Origin: Vulcanimicrobiota bacterium | GTDB taxonomy: Bacteria; Vulcanimicrobiota; Xenobia; Xenobiales; JADMJV01 | Direction: 5' to 3' | Length of the DNA: 53,992 nucleotides | Assembly: GCA_017307785.1 (NCBI GenBank) | Contig: JAFKGI010000049.1 | Span: 1-53,992, forward strand | Shown: one piece after another, positions 1-9,676 of the stretch | How positions within the stretch are numbered: position 1 is the first letter of the stretch | Layout: each line of letters opens with the position of its first letter | Program-made: the position numbers and the translations under genes | Notes under the pieces: model-generated | Databases searched by the model: none | The model's input: the letters and a program-made list of their open reading frames with translations, nothing else | Told to the model about the DNA's origin: nothing

Positions 1-57
1 TTCAGCGTCGATGGTACTGCTCTGGTGACGGAGTGGGAGAGTAGAACACTGCCCAGA
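1..57 (+). rRNA. rrf: 5S ribosomal RNA, 3' part
   Basis: The first 57 bases read as the 3' half of a bacterial 5S rRNA: GATGGTACTG, then GAGAGTAGAACACTGCC near the 3' end, as in other 5S genes. The 5' half lies outside the window, so an rRNA operon probably ends here. A run of eight T follows directly at 58-65. Confidence 0.9.
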
Positions 58-92
58 TTTTTTTTCAGGGTGTCGCACTTGAGGCGATACCG

Positions 93-132
93 AGAGGCCC
101 GGATCTTAGCGATTCGGGCCTCTTTTGTTTTT
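93..132 (+). terminator. Rho-independent terminator after 5S rRNA
   Basis: A perfect 9-bp stem, AGAGGCCCG (93-101) with CGGGCCTCT (115-123), has a 13-base loop and is followed by a T-rich tail to 132. It fits the end of the rRNA operon. The first possible in-frame start of the next gene (TTG at 125) lies in the T-tail, which argues for a later start. Confidence 0.85.
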
Positions 133-145
133 CGGCGAACCGCCG

Positions 146-1260
<1,115 letters not shown>

Positions 1261-1285
<25 letters not shown>

Positions 1286-2112
1286 GCCAGGTCTGAGAAC
1301 CGGTCCAACGGGTCCTTTGACAACATCCGCTCGATTTGAGTGACCCACTCCTGGGGGATCTCCGGCCGCATAGCCTTCAGGCTCGTCACGGGCTTGCGCA
1401 CGTGCATCATCCCCAGTTCCATGGCGCATTCGGCCTGGAAAGGCGGCCAGCCACTCAGCATCTCAAAGAACACGACACCCAGCGCATACTGGTCGGAGCG
1501 GGCATCGGAAATGCCCTTCAGCAGTACCTCGGGGGCCATGTAGGCGGGAGTGCCCATCGAGTATCCGTTCATCGTGAAACGCGTGTCGCCCTCACTCATG
1601 GCCAGGCCAAAGTCGACCAGGCGGGCCCAGCCGTCCAGGGTCACCACAATGTTGGCGGTTTTGATGTCCCGATGGCAGATGTCGCGCTCGTGAGCCCAGC
1701 GTAATTGGGCCAGCAGAACCTTGGCCAGCGGAGCGAACTCGTCCGCCTCGAGGGGACGCCGGGTCAGCATATGCTCCAGTGTCCGGCCTTCAATCCAGTC
1801 ATAGGCGACGTAGCCGGGGCCGCTGTCGAGAACCAGGTCCAACTTGGCCAGAATTTCGCTCTCGCGCTCAAAACGCTCGCCCTCGCCGATCTTCACGGCT
1901 ACCCTTTGGCCTTGCCAAAACGCCTGATAGACCACACCCATTTCGCCGTGTCCCACGCGTCCCAGCATTTCGTAGCCGTCCAGGGTCGGCATGGACGGGT
2001 CGGGTGAGACCACCATCGGTGTGAATTCGCTCCACAGAGGAGGCACAGCCAACATCTCCACGGCCGGCGGCCGACGGAGCACAAGTCTTAAGAGAGCTAA
2101 GAAAAGATCCAT
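1261..2112 (-). CDS. Ser/Thr protein kinase
   Basis: 283 residues. A Hanks-type kinase domain fills residues ~45-280: glycine-rich GHGEMGVVY, catalytic Lys74 in VAVK, HRDIKTAN at 147-154 (T where P is usual), DFG at 167-169, APE in YMAPEVL. All catalytic residues are present, so it should be active. The first ~40 residues are hydrophobic then proline-rich and look like a linker. No transmembrane segment follows the kinase, so it is probably cytosolic. It converges on the receiver-kinase gene with a 25-bp overlap of coding ends. Substrate unknown. Confidence 0.88.
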
Positions 2113-2214
2113 GGTTGCACTATCGGCAGCTTTCCAAGATCTTTCAGTCGGTCATGGCACAATGAGTGCGAAACTTAACAAGGCTTCGCCCTCAACCAAG
2201 GAGAACTTTCCCGG

Positions 2215-3366
2215 ATGAAAATCAACCCCACCACTCAAACCTCCAAACCCGTCGCCAAGCGCAATGTCGCCGCCGCCGATAAGGGCCCCAGCGAGACCTT
2301 TACGCCCGGGGAACGAGTGGACCAGTTGATCTCCGACCTGCAGAGCGGCAAGGTCAAATACTCGCCGGAGATTCAGGCCAAGATTCGCCCGCAGGAACTC
2401 ACCCTGAGCGACTTCCCCTGCCAGAAGTACATTCTCAAAGCCGGCGAGACCGACAACCTGCCCACCGAGATCGTGGCCAAAGGCGAGAAGTCCAAGTACA
2501 AAGGCGCCACCACCCTGGACAGCAAGTTGACCACCAAAGAGAACATCAAAGACCTCGAGAAGCGCAACGAGGCCATCGCTGACAACATCAACGGACTCTA
2601 CGCCCAGAAGACCGAGAGTCTCATGGTTTTGCTCGAAGGCGACAACGCCGCCGGCAAAGACGGCATGGTCAAGCACGTTTTCACCATCAACCCGATGACC
2701 ACCAACGGTCAGGTCGCTTTCAAAGGCGCCAACGAAGAAGAGCGCAAGCACGAGCCCAACTGGCGCATCATGAAGAACCTGGCCGGTCCCGGCCAGATCA
2801 TGTTCCACAACCGCAGCCATTACGGTGACGTCGTCTTCGCGGCCAAGACCCCCGAGGACAAGGCCAAGCGCCTGGCTGACATCAAAGAACTCGAATACGG
2901 CCTCACTATGGGCCTGCCGATGACCGCGGAAGGCCGCATCGCCCTCCCCGACAAGCAGGGCAACGTAGACCCCAGCGCCGTCCAGCGCCCGCCCATGCGC
3001 TTCATCAAAGTTCTACTCGGAGTTTCTCAGGAAGAGCAGGCCATGCGCCTGGCTGACCGCCTGGAAGACGACGCCAAAGTCTACAAAGTCACGGCCGCCG
3101 ACCTGGAAGGCCATCCCAAGCACGCCGAAGTCCAGGGAGGCTTCGCGGATGCGATGGCTGCCGGCAGCACCGACTTCGCGCCCACCTACTACCTGCCCAA
3201 CGACAACAAAGTCACCGGCTGGCGCAAGTTGGCCGAAATCGCCGACCGCGTGCTCGAAGACATGGCTCCCGAGCCGCCCGGCAACAAGGATGGCATGTCG
3301 ATGGAAGACCGCCAGGCGGCCGCCAAAGCTCTGCGTCAGGAAGCCGAAAAGAAGCTTCGCAAGTAG
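2215..3366 (+). CDS. PPK2-family polyphosphate kinase-like protein
   Basis: 383 residues. The P-loop GDNAAGKDG (~143-151) and the later FHNRSHYGDVVF (~197-208) match the Walker A and NRSHY motifs of polyphosphate kinase 2, which moves phosphate between polyphosphate and nucleotides. A VYKVTAADLEGH segment and the C-terminal YYLPNDNKVTGW also resemble PPK2. It is longer than usual (~230-300) because of a ~110-residue N-terminal extension starting MKINPTTQTSKP, and several positions differ from typical PPK2, so the substrate is uncertain. AAGGAG lies 10 bases before the ATG. One base separates its stop from that of the next, convergent gene. Confidence 0.72.
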   Translation: MKINPTTQTSKPVAKRNVAAADKGPSETFTPGERVDQLISDLQSGKVKYSPEIQAKIRPQELTLSDFPCQKYILKAGETDNLPTEIVAKGEKSKYKGATTLDSKLTTKENIKDLEKRNEAIADNINGLYAQKTESLMVLLEGDNAAGKDGMVKHVFTINPMTTNGQVAFKGANEEERKHEPNWRIMKNLAGPGQIMFHNRSHYGDVVFAAKTPEDKAKRLADIKELEYGLTMGLPMTAEGRIALPDKQGNVDPSAVQRPPMRFIKVLLGVSQEEQAMRLADRLEDDAKVYKVTAADLEGHPKHAEVQGGFADAMAAGSTDFAPTYYLPNDNKVTGWRKLAEIADRVLEDMAPEPPGNKDGMSMEDRQAAAKALRQEAEKKLRK

Positions 3367-3367
3367 C

Positions 3368-4234
3368 TCAGGGAGTCCACACCTGGCCCGGCATCAACCG
3401 GACCGTGTCCTCGCCCTGACCTAGCTCCAGCTCATCCTCCGCCACCGATTTGACCTTGTAGGCGCCCACCTTGTCGCCCGGTCCGACCGCGAAAGTCTCG
3501 CCTGCCTGCGTGAGCACGGCCCGCCGCGAAGCGCCGTCACCCATAAAGCCGGTGAACTGAATCGGCTCGGACGACCCGGTCTCCACCGAAGGAGCCACCG
3601 TGGGTATCACCACGGGAGCCGCCGCTTCCACCGTGGCCGGACTGGCTGTAGCCGTCTGCCAGGCGGGGGGCAGCGCCGCCTCGAGCCCGTCCAGCACCGG
3701 CTTGATTTCCATCAGAGCACGCGTGCGGTCATTGCGAGCCACGCAGGTCTTTTTGTTGGCGTCGTAGAGCCACTCCAGGTAGACTCCATTGTTGTGCACC
3801 CGACGCGGTCGGTCAAACGGGCTCCCTCGTTTACCCACCGTTGGCTTCTTGCCGCTGGTCAGATTGCTGAGCGGCTCGATCACGTAGGTGACCTCGAAGG
3901 TCCCGGTCGAGGCCGGATAGACCTCCCAGGTCACCCACAGCTGATTTTTTCCAGCCGCATTCAAATGGGCCACCAACTGGTCGACGCGCGCCTGATTGGT
4001 CATCCCCAGGTGCACGAATTGGGCGGTCGCACGCACGGCCGCATTGACGTCTATCGTGGGCTCCGCAACCGGTGCCGAAGGGGCGGGCGTAGCAGCCGCC
4101 ATTGGCGTGGCCGCCACTACCCCGGGTGTGGAAACTACCTCTGGCTGGACCGCGGTCGCCGAAGCAGTCGCGACGGGAGGAGGGGCCGATTGACACCCCG
4201 CCAACAAAATTCCCAGCAAGCACCATCGAACCAT
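3368..4234 (-). CDS. Lipoprotein with PilP-like C-terminal domain
   Basis: 288 residues. A lipoprotein signal ends in the lipobox LLAGC, followed by a ~45-residue Ala/Pro/Val/Thr linker typical of envelope lipoproteins. The C-terminal ~60 residues (FTGFMGDGASRRAVL, then GETFAVGPGDKVGAYKV, then ELELGQGEDTVRL) resemble the small beta domain of PilP/GspC pilus and secretion proteins. No other pilus genes lie nearby, so the link to a pilus is inference. Start: GGAGGT sits 5-6 bases before ATG 4234; the GTG at 4240 overlaps that site and is rejected. The upstream gene on the same strand ends 18 bp before this start. Confidence 0.65.
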   Translation of the reverse strand: MVRWCLLGILLAGCQSAPPPVATASATAVQPEVVSTPGVVAATPMAAATPAPSAPVAEPTIDVNAAVRATAQFVHLGMTNQARVDQLVAHLNAAGKNQLWVTWEVYPASTGTFEVTYVIEPLSNLTSGKKPTVGKRGSPFDRPRRVHNNGVYLEWLYDANKKTCVARNDRTRALMEIKPVLDGLEAALPPAWQTATASPATVEAAAPVVIPTVAPSVETGSSEPIQFTGFMGDGASRRAVLTQAGETFAVGPGDKVGAYKVKSVAEDELELGQGEDTVRLMPGQVWTP

Positions 4235-4252
4235 ACGCACCTCCGAATCGCC

Positions 4253-5458
4253 CTAGGAAGTCAATTTGCGAGACGGATAAAGGGTCCCTTCGGAGCGCAC
4301 AAAGTCCGCCGCCGAGCCCTCGAAAGGCCGAAACTCGCGCTTATACTCCGCAAACGAGCCCAGCACCGAACGAGCCAGGTCGTCCTGGGCGCTGGTGAAA
4401 ACGACGTCCAGCATCTCGTGAATGGATTCAGACTTTAATTCCAGCCAGCGCCATAAGTGCTTGCGGCCCTCGCGCAGCGCCACGCCCCAGAAGGCCATAG
4501 GCGCAAGCGCATGGGCAAACGTCTGGGCGTCGCACATGCGAACCTCCAGAAAGCGCCGCAAGCGCAGATCCGGGAACAAGGTCCCCAGGTGGGTGTCCCA
4601 GTCCGCTTCGCTGGGAAAAATCCCATGCCAACCGGACTTCTCCCACTGCTCGTAGGTCAGTTCGCCGTAGCGCGGCTGCTGCTCCAGCGGCAAGTCGCCC
4701 GCCAAAAACACGCCCGCCTGGCGACCCCAGCTGGCATAAGCGGCCGCGATGTCCGGCTGAAACGCCACCGGCGGCACGCCCGTGCGCGAAGCGTCGATTC
4801 CGTCCCAAATGCGCTGGCGCTCGGAAGATGGGACCCGCTGACCCTGGAAGAAGAACGAATTGGAAAACAAGCGCTTGGCCAGCGGAGTCAGGGCCAGCGT
4901 CAGGTTGATGGCGTCCTGCCATTCCTCGAGCCCGCCAGGCACGTCCACGTTGGGCTGAGCGGTGGCCGAATAGCGCATCATGTGGACGCCGCGACCGCCC
5001 GGCTGGGAAGCGAAATAGCGGTCCAAAATCTTGTAGCGATGCTTGGGCACCAACAAGGGCAGGTCGGCACCGGCCAGCGGATTGGTGCCGTGGTCGAGGA
5101 ACAGCACCTCGCCACGCCCTGCCTCTTCCAGGATCGACAGCCCCGTGCGCAAGTCATCCTGCAATACGCGCAGTGACGTGCCCGGGCAAGAAGCATACTC
5201 CAGCTGTCCGCCCGGTTCCAGCGAAAAATTTCCGCAGCCCAGGTCCAGCCCGATGATTTCGCCCGTTGCTCCATCCCGCTTCAAAGAACCCTGCGAGGAA
5301 GCGATGCGCTCCATCAACTGCTGAGAAGAAACACGCGCCCCTGGGGTACCCAGCGGCGCGAGGGATTCGGAGTCAAATCCGAACATTTCGATTTCGATCC
5401 CCATCAGGGGTTCGATGGCCTTAGAAAAGTCCGGACGGATGGCATCGAGGTTGCTCAT
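4253..5458 (-). CDS. Glutamate-cysteine ligase-like enzyme (EgtA/GCS2 type)
   Basis: 401 residues. Motifs in order match the ATP-dependent glutamate-cysteine ligases: GIEIEMFGF near residue 20, SLEPGGQLEY near 80, MMRYSATAQPNVDV near 160, and the C-terminal FLEVRMCDAQ near 310. The expected reaction joins glutamate and cysteine to gamma-glutamylcysteine, the first step to glutathione or ergothioneine. No glutathione synthetase or Egt partner gene is in the window, so the end product is unknown. It is probably cotranscribed with the downstream lipoprotein gene (18-bp gap). No strong ribosome site is visible. Confidence 0.82.
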   Translation of the reverse strand: MSNLDAIRPDFSKAIEPLMGIEIEMFGFDSESLAPLGTPGARVSSQQLMERIASSQGSLKRDGATGEIIGLDLGCGNFSLEPGGQLEYASCPGTSLRVLQDDLRTGLSILEEAGRGEVLFLDHGTNPLAGADLPLLVPKHRYKILDRYFASQPGGRGVHMMRYSATAQPNVDVPGGLEEWQDAINLTLALTPLAKRLFSNSFFFQGQRVPSSERQRIWDGIDASRTGVPPVAFQPDIAAAYASWGRQAGVFLAGDLPLEQQPRYGELTYEQWEKSGWHGIFPSEADWDTHLGTLFPDLRLRRFLEVRMCDAQTFAHALAPMAFWGVALREGRKHLWRWLELKSESIHEMLDVVFTSAQDDLARSVLGSFAEYKREFRPFEGSAADFVRSEGTLYPSRKLTS

Positions 5459-5479
5459 CCGTCCGGCTTCGCAGGGACC

Positions 5480-5500
5480 TAAGAAAGGCCTCTTGGCCTA
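5480..5500 (-). terminator. Possible weak terminator after the matrixin gene
   Basis: On the minus strand a 5-bp stem AGGCC/GGCCT with a 4-base loop is followed by TTTCTT. It lies just past the stop codon of the matrixin gene. The stem is short, so this is a tentative call. Confidence 0.35.
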
Positions 5501-5504
5501 AAGT

Positions 5505-6182
5505 CTAACGGTTGGCCAAGATGGGCACGGTGTCGTTCTGGTGATAGAGCCAGGTGAGCATCTGATAGTCCCGCTGAGTGATGCGCACATCATCGCCCGA
5601 GAAAGTGGGACGCTCATGCATCGAGCGGTACATCAGATCCTGAGCGTTCACCGAGTGATCCAGACCCAGGGTGTGACCCAACTCGTGAGCCAGCACTTCG
5701 GTCATGGAGCCTTCCGGAATGTCCAGAGACTGAATGGCAATGCCGCTGATGCGCACGCCGCGGTTGCTCTTCTTCATCGTGGTGACACCGGCCGCCCCTT
5801 CGGGCAAGTTACAGTTCCACGAAATCGGAATGGCGCCCGGAACCGGCGCGTTCACTACCTGGAAATAGTTGCCTACGCGATTCCATACATTAGCCGCCTT
5901 CTGGGTGATGCCCTGACAGGCGGGGTCGACGGAATAAATGCGCAGAGGGAGGTCAGCCTGGCTCACCCGGCAGGGGGTGCCGTGGTAAGTGACGAGATCG
6001 TAGCCTTGGGCGATCTGAGCGTCATTCTGGGCTGGAACAGAATTCGGCAGGGGGATAGAGAGGTTCAACATGCCGCCACCGGGCAGTTGAAACGGAACAT
6101 AGAAGTTGGGTTGTTGTTGTGCGAAGGCCGCGGTGGCCATCAATAAGGGGAGAGCAAGGCGGAAAACCCACGAAGCTTTAAT
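5505..6182 (-). CDS. Secreted matrixin-type zinc metalloprotease
   Basis: About 225 residues. HELGHTLGLDHS is a full HExxHxxGxxH zinc-binding motif, and the Met-turn LMYRSM follows, as in matrixins/metzincins. Reading upstream in frame from the first ATG (6140) gives KASWVFRLALPLLMATAAFA before Gln, a complete signal peptide with an AFA cleavage site, so the protein must start upstream of that ATG. The only plausible initiator is ATT at 6182: the next codons upstream are ACA, AAG, TGT, GAC, GGA, then a stop. AAGGAG (6194-6199) lies 11 bases away. A start at ATG 6140 would delete most of the signal. Expected to act outside the cytoplasm on unknown substrates. Confidence 0.8.
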   Translation of the reverse strand: MKASWVFRLALPLLMATAAFAQQQPNFYVPFQLPGGGMLNLSIPLPNSVPAQNDAQIAQGYDLVTYHGTPCRVSQADLPLRIYSVDPACQGITQKAANVWNRVGNYFQVVNAPVPGAIPISWNCNLPEGAAGVTTMKKSNRGVRISGIAIQSLDIPEGSMTEVLAHELGHTLGLDHSVNAQDLMYRSMHERPTFSGDDVRITQRDYQMLTWLYHQNDTVPILANR

Positions 6183-6225
6183 TGTCTTACAGTCTCCTTA
6201 GAGGTGAATAACCAATTCAACTGCT

Positions 6226-6248
6226 GATGCCGGAAAAGGTTCCGCATC
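6226..6248 (-). promoter_or_regulatory. Hairpin in the matrixin 5' leader
   Basis: GATGC-(C)-GGAA pairs with TTCC-GCATC: nine pairs with one bulged base and a 4-base loop. It lies between the predicted promoter and the ribosome site of the matrixin gene and would form in its leader RNA. Role unknown; mRNA stability or initiation control is possible. Confidence 0.45.
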
Positions 6249-6256
6249 TCCAATAA

Positions 6257-6285
6257 ATATTAATACTAGCACAGGTGTCTGGCAA
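6257..6285 (-). promoter_or_regulatory. Sigma70-like promoter of the matrixin gene
   Basis: On the minus strand TTGCCA (6280-6285) is separated by exactly 17 bases from TAATAT (6257-6262). The AT-rich -10 side stands out in this GC-rich sequence. A transcript would begin near 6250, giving a ~68-base leader before the proposed ATT start. Confidence 0.5.
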
Positions 6286-6313
6286 CCTTAGTAGGTAGTC
6301 GAGTACCGGAAAA

Positions 6314-8368
6314 TCATTTGGAGGTGGCCCGATAGGTGCCATCCCAGTCCTCCCCGGGAGGGGTCTCCAAAAAAGAACGACAGCGCGAGAGCAATCGCCT
6401 CGACGGCTCGTCCGCCAAGCCTTCCAGTAACCCGATGGCGCCCGCAAAGTCCCGGCCAAAGTAGCGATCCAGGGCCTGCTCATAGAGACGCACGTACTCA
6501 CCATCTTCGCCCAGTAACTCAAAGATCAGAATCCCCTGATCCTTGCCCTTGACGGCCACCCGATCCAGGCGGCGCAGCACAAATCCCTCTCCCAGCGCCG
6601 AGGCCACGTTCTCGCTCACGAGGATTGAAGTCCCATACTGCTTATTCAGGCCTTCCAGGCGAGACGCCAGGTTGACCCCATCGCCTAACACTCCGTAATT
6701 TAAGCGGTCGGGAGAGCCGAAATGCCCCACCAGCACCTCGTCCCGGTGAATCCCGAAGCGCGTCCCCAGCAACTCCGCATCCGGCAGGCCCGCGATTTCG
6801 CGCTGGCACAGCAGCGCCGTGCGGCAGGCCAGTTCCTCGCCGTTCTGAACCTCGATGGGCGCATTCCAGAGCGACAGCAGGGCATCGCCCACCCGCTCCA
6901 GCACCGTCCCCCCGTTGCCCTGGATGACGCGATTCATGAGCATCAGATAAGACCCCAGCACTTCTGATAGGCGCGCCGGCGTCAGCTTCTCCGCCATCGT
7001 GGTAAAGCCGGCGATGTCCGAAAACATCAGCACCACCTGGCGCGGCTGGCTGCCCAGCACGGGCTCCAGGCGGGCTTCGAACAATTGGCGCACCAGTTCC
7101 ACCGGCACATACTTCACCATGGCCCGCAGCGTCGTCTTGGCCGCCTCCAGAGCGGAAGCCACTTCGCCCACCTCATAAACCCGTTGCTGCACGGGCTGAG
7201 CCCCGAAATCGAAGTCGCGCATTCGCAAGGCCATCCCATAAAGCCGGCCCAATTCTCTCCGCAGTAGTGCAAAGAGCCCCACCACCAGCACGGCTACCAG
7301 CGAGCCGCCCAGCAGCGCCGAGGTCAACAACTCCTTGCGCAACAACGGCAGGCTGCCCACCAGCGAACTCTCGGGCACGATCAGCCCGACCCACCAGTCC
7401 TGCGTGTTCTCCAGCTGCAAACGGCGCAGGCAGGCCACCGAGTCGCCCTCGCGCAGCAGAATCGCGCCCTTGCCTTCGGCCGGAATGCGCCGCAGCACGG
7501 CCGCCACCAGGGGCGGCAGATTCTCGGGCACCAGTCGTAAATCGTCGCCGTCCTCGGCAATCTTGCCCTTGCCTCCCGGCACCACCGGACTGATCAGGCG
7601 GCCCCGAGAGTCGCACAGAAAAGCCTGGAACGGCATCCCTCCCAGTTCCTCGCCCACCTTGTCGAACGCGTGATCCAGTTCCTGAGTCAACAGGCCGATG
7701 CGAGCCACTCCCAGGAAACCGCCGTCCGGCCCGGCCACGCCGGACTGGACGGTGACTCCCACGCCGCCTCGCTGAGAGTAGGAAAGGTCGCTCCAGAGCG
7801 GGCTTTTGTCCCCGTCCAGAAAGAACTGACGAGGAGTGGTGTAGGTCAGGTGGAGAGCAGGGTCGGGTCGTGCCCCCAGGTCCTTCCAGGCGACCTCCCG
7901 GAAAGGCGCCCCCACCGGCCGTTGCCGCTCGCGTCCGCGCAATCCTCGGCCGATCTCGAAAGTCACGATGTCTCCGGCCTTGCGGTACACCGACGTCTGG
8001 CCGGTCGAAGTAAAGGTGACCTCCGAAAGACGCGGATAGGCGTGCAGCCACTCATAGAAAGCGGCCTCTTTGGACCCCATGGTGGCCAGTTTGGACTGCA
8101 GCGCGATCTCACCCAGCACCTGGGCGGCCGGCGCCAGAAAATTGCGCACCTCTCCCTCCACGTGCTGCGAAGTTTGCAGCAGCACCAGTTCCGAGGCCTG
8201 GCGCACAGAGTCCTGAGAAACCTTTTCCAGGTGGCGCAGCAGCAGGCCAAGCACCAGCGTCAGCACCAACAGAAAACCCGCAACCAGCAATCGCAGACGT
8301 ATCAAGAGACGGGAGCGTTCGGCAGGTTTCGAGGCTCGACCTTGCAAACCAGGTCCTATGCTCGCCAC
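6314..8368 (-). CDS. Membrane class III nucleotide cyclase with periplasmic sensor
   Basis: 684 residues. One membrane segment at ~25-45, a ~300-residue extracytoplasmic sensor (likely Cache fold), a second segment near 345-370 (GGSLVAVLVVGLFALL), a HAMP-like linker, then a class III cyclase domain (~430-630). Metal Asp residues are in FSDIAGFT and VGDALL; the transition-state Asn/Arg are in GVNLASRLEG. The substrate-selecting pair reads Glu (LERVGD) and Gly (YGVLGD), not the Lys/Asp-Thr pair of adenylyl cyclases; Glu is the guanylyl-cyclase residue. Product cAMP or cGMP cannot be fixed. GTG 8368 overlaps the divergent GNAT gene by 11 bp; TTG 8344, preceded by AGGA, would avoid this. Confidence 0.88.
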   Translation of the reverse strand: MASIGPGLQGRASKPAERSRLLIRLRLLVAGFLLVLTLVLGLLLRHLEKVSQDSVRQASELVLLQTSQHVEGEVRNFLAPAAQVLGEIALQSKLATMGSKEAAFYEWLHAYPRLSEVTFTSTGQTSVYRKAGDIVTFEIGRGLRGRERQRPVGAPFREVAWKDLGARPDPALHLTYTTPRQFFLDGDKSPLWSDLSYSQRGGVGVTVQSGVAGPDGGFLGVARIGLLTQELDHAFDKVGEELGGMPFQAFLCDSRGRLISPVVPGGKGKIAEDGDDLRLVPENLPPLVAAVLRRIPAEGKGAILLREGDSVACLRRLQLENTQDWWVGLIVPESSLVGSLPLLRKELLTSALLGGSLVAVLVVGLFALLRRELGRLYGMALRMRDFDFGAQPVQQRVYEVGEVASALEAAKTTLRAMVKYVPVELVRQLFEARLEPVLGSQPRQVVLMFSDIAGFTTMAEKLTPARLSEVLGSYLMLMNRVIQGNGGTVLERVGDALLSLWNAPIEVQNGEELACRTALLCQREIAGLPDAELLGTRFGIHRDEVLVGHFGSPDRLNYGVLGDGVNLASRLEGLNKQYGTSILVSENVASALGEGFVLRRLDRVAVKGKDQGILIFELLGEDGEYVRLYEQALDRYFGRDFAGAIGLLEGLADEPSRRLLSRCRSFLETPPGEDWDGTYRATSK

Positions 8369-8834
8369 CCCGCGTCTGCAGCTGCGCCCTCACCTCCCGA
8401 CCGATTTGGAGGAAAGCTATCGGCTCTGGTCCGATCCCCAAACCGTGCGCTACATCGGCGGCACGCCCCTGACCCGGGAAGAAGTCTGGTCCCGTCTGCT
8501 GCGCAATCTGGGCCACTGGCAGGTCTACAGTTACGGCTATTTCGTGGTGCTTCATCAGGATAAATTCCTCGGCGAAGTCGGCATCGCCGAGTTCAAGCGA
8601 GAAGGTCTCGAACTGCAACCTGAGGCCGGCTGGGTGTTGCTCCCCGAGGCTCAAGGCCAGGGCTTCGCGCGCGAGGCAGTGCAGGGCATGCTCGACTGGT
8701 TCGCCCGACCGACCAGCTGTATTATCCACCCGGATCACCAGGTTTCCCTGAAAATGGCCGCTCAGTTGGGCTATGTGGCCCAGGGCGTCCAATCTTACAA
8801 AGGGCGGCCCACCGTGGTCCATCACCGGCCATGA
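8358..8834 (+). CDS. GNAT family N-acetyltransferase (RimJ/RimL type)
   Basis: 158 residues. It begins with TPRLQLRPHLPTDLEE, the typical start of GNAT_3 acetyltransferases, and has the acetyl-CoA loop EAQGQGFAREAVQGML near 95-110 followed by HPDHQVSLKMAAQLGY, the usual end of the fold. It should transfer acetyl from acetyl-CoA to an amine, for example a protein N-terminus or an antibiotic; the acceptor is unknown. Its last codon overlaps the start of the beta-barrel gene (ATGA), so the two are translationally coupled although their functions look unrelated. Confidence 0.85.
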   Translation: MLATPRLQLRPHLPTDLEESYRLWSDPQTVRYIGGTPLTREEVWSRLLRNLGHWQVYSYGYFVVLHQDKFLGEVGIAEFKREGLELQPEAGWVLLPEAQGQGFAREAVQGMLDWFARPTSCIIHPDHQVSLKMAAQLGYVAQGVQSYKGRPTVVHHRP

Positions 8835-9676
8835 AAGCCGTTCTCCTGGCCTTGCTCCTCACTCTGGTGGCCGGCGCTCAGGACCTCGACGGCAGCAAGA
8901 TTTTCACCACCGACACCACTCCCCTCGAGCCAGGCAGCTTCAATCTCAACTTCTCTTACCTGACTTCCAATGCCAACAGCGAGTTCATCGGAGGTGGCGG
9001 CCGGGCTCTGCTCAACGGCGGACGTCAATCGCAGTTGTTCAATTTGAGTGTGGGCGCCGGCCTGGCCGAAAACCTGGATGTCACCATCACCAGCGGTCTC
9101 AACAATCTTCAGGACAGCCTGCAAGGCGATCCAGATGAAGAGGAGTTCTCCCTGGGTGGGGGCGGCGCGCGCGGGTCCGGTCTGACCAACTTGAATGCCA
9201 GTTTTCGCTGGCGATTCTGGCAGGACGAAGAGGAGGGGCGTAGTCTGGCCTTCACCGCCGGCCCGGCTCTCAACGCCGATCTGCAGCGCAACGGGGACAA
9301 CTATCAGGTGAACGGCAGCTTTCTGGCCTGGCAGCAATCCCTGCTCTTTCGTCAGGACTTCGACCCTTTTGTGGCCAATCTAGAGGTCTACTACTCGTTC
9401 CCTATCCAGCCCACCGACGCCACCTTCCGCCAGTTCTCCACCAACATGGGACTGGGTTGGAACGCCAACGATTGGCTGCTGCCGGTGGTGGAGCTCAACT
9501 ATTCGAGCGTGACTCCGGCCATGAACGATCCCATTGAAAGCCTTTCGGTCACCGGTGGCCTCATTCTCAAGCCGACGGATTTCTGGCAGCTCAGTTTGGG
9601 AGTGCAAAGATCCGTGGCCGGCCGTAACATCGAAAATTACACCAGCTTCACGGTCGGAACCTCAGTCAGCTTCTGA
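8831..9676 (+). CDS. Exported beta-barrel-like outer membrane protein
   Basis: 281 residues. A short signal peptide (MKAVLLALLLTLVAGAQ) precedes a chain rich in alternating hydrophobic/polar strands (for example FNLNFSYLTSN, LFNLSVGAGLA, LDVTITSGL, LEVYYSFPIQP, LSLGVQRSV). It ends in SVSF with a terminal Phe, as outer-membrane barrels do. No named family was recognised; a channel or transporter-like barrel (MetA-pathway or DUF3187-like) is possible. It is coupled to the preceding GNAT gene by a 4-base ATGA overlap and overlaps the convergent NUDIX gene by 15 bp. It supports a diderm host. Confidence 0.7.
   Translation: MKAVLLALLLTLVAGAQDLDGSKIFTTDTTPLEPGSFNLNFSYLTSNANSEFIGGGGRALLNGGRQSQLFNLSVGAGLAENLDVTITSGLNNLQDSLQGDPDEEEFSLGGGGARGSGLTNLNASFRWRFWQDEEEGRSLAFTAGPALNADLQRNGDNYQVNGSFLAWQQSLLFRQDFDPFVANLEVYYSFPIQPTDATFRQFSTNMGLGWNANDWLLPVVELNYSSVTPAMNDPIESLSVTGGLILKPTDFWQLSLGVQRSVAGRNIENYTSFTVGTSVSF

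Noticed and set aside
2152..2820. Long open frame antisense to the PPK2-like gene
   Set aside because: It mirrors the third-position GC bias of the real gene, has Val/Gly-rich antisense composition, and has no ribosome site. Many similar antisense frames occur (for example 22138-23562, 29638-30615, 33930-35648).
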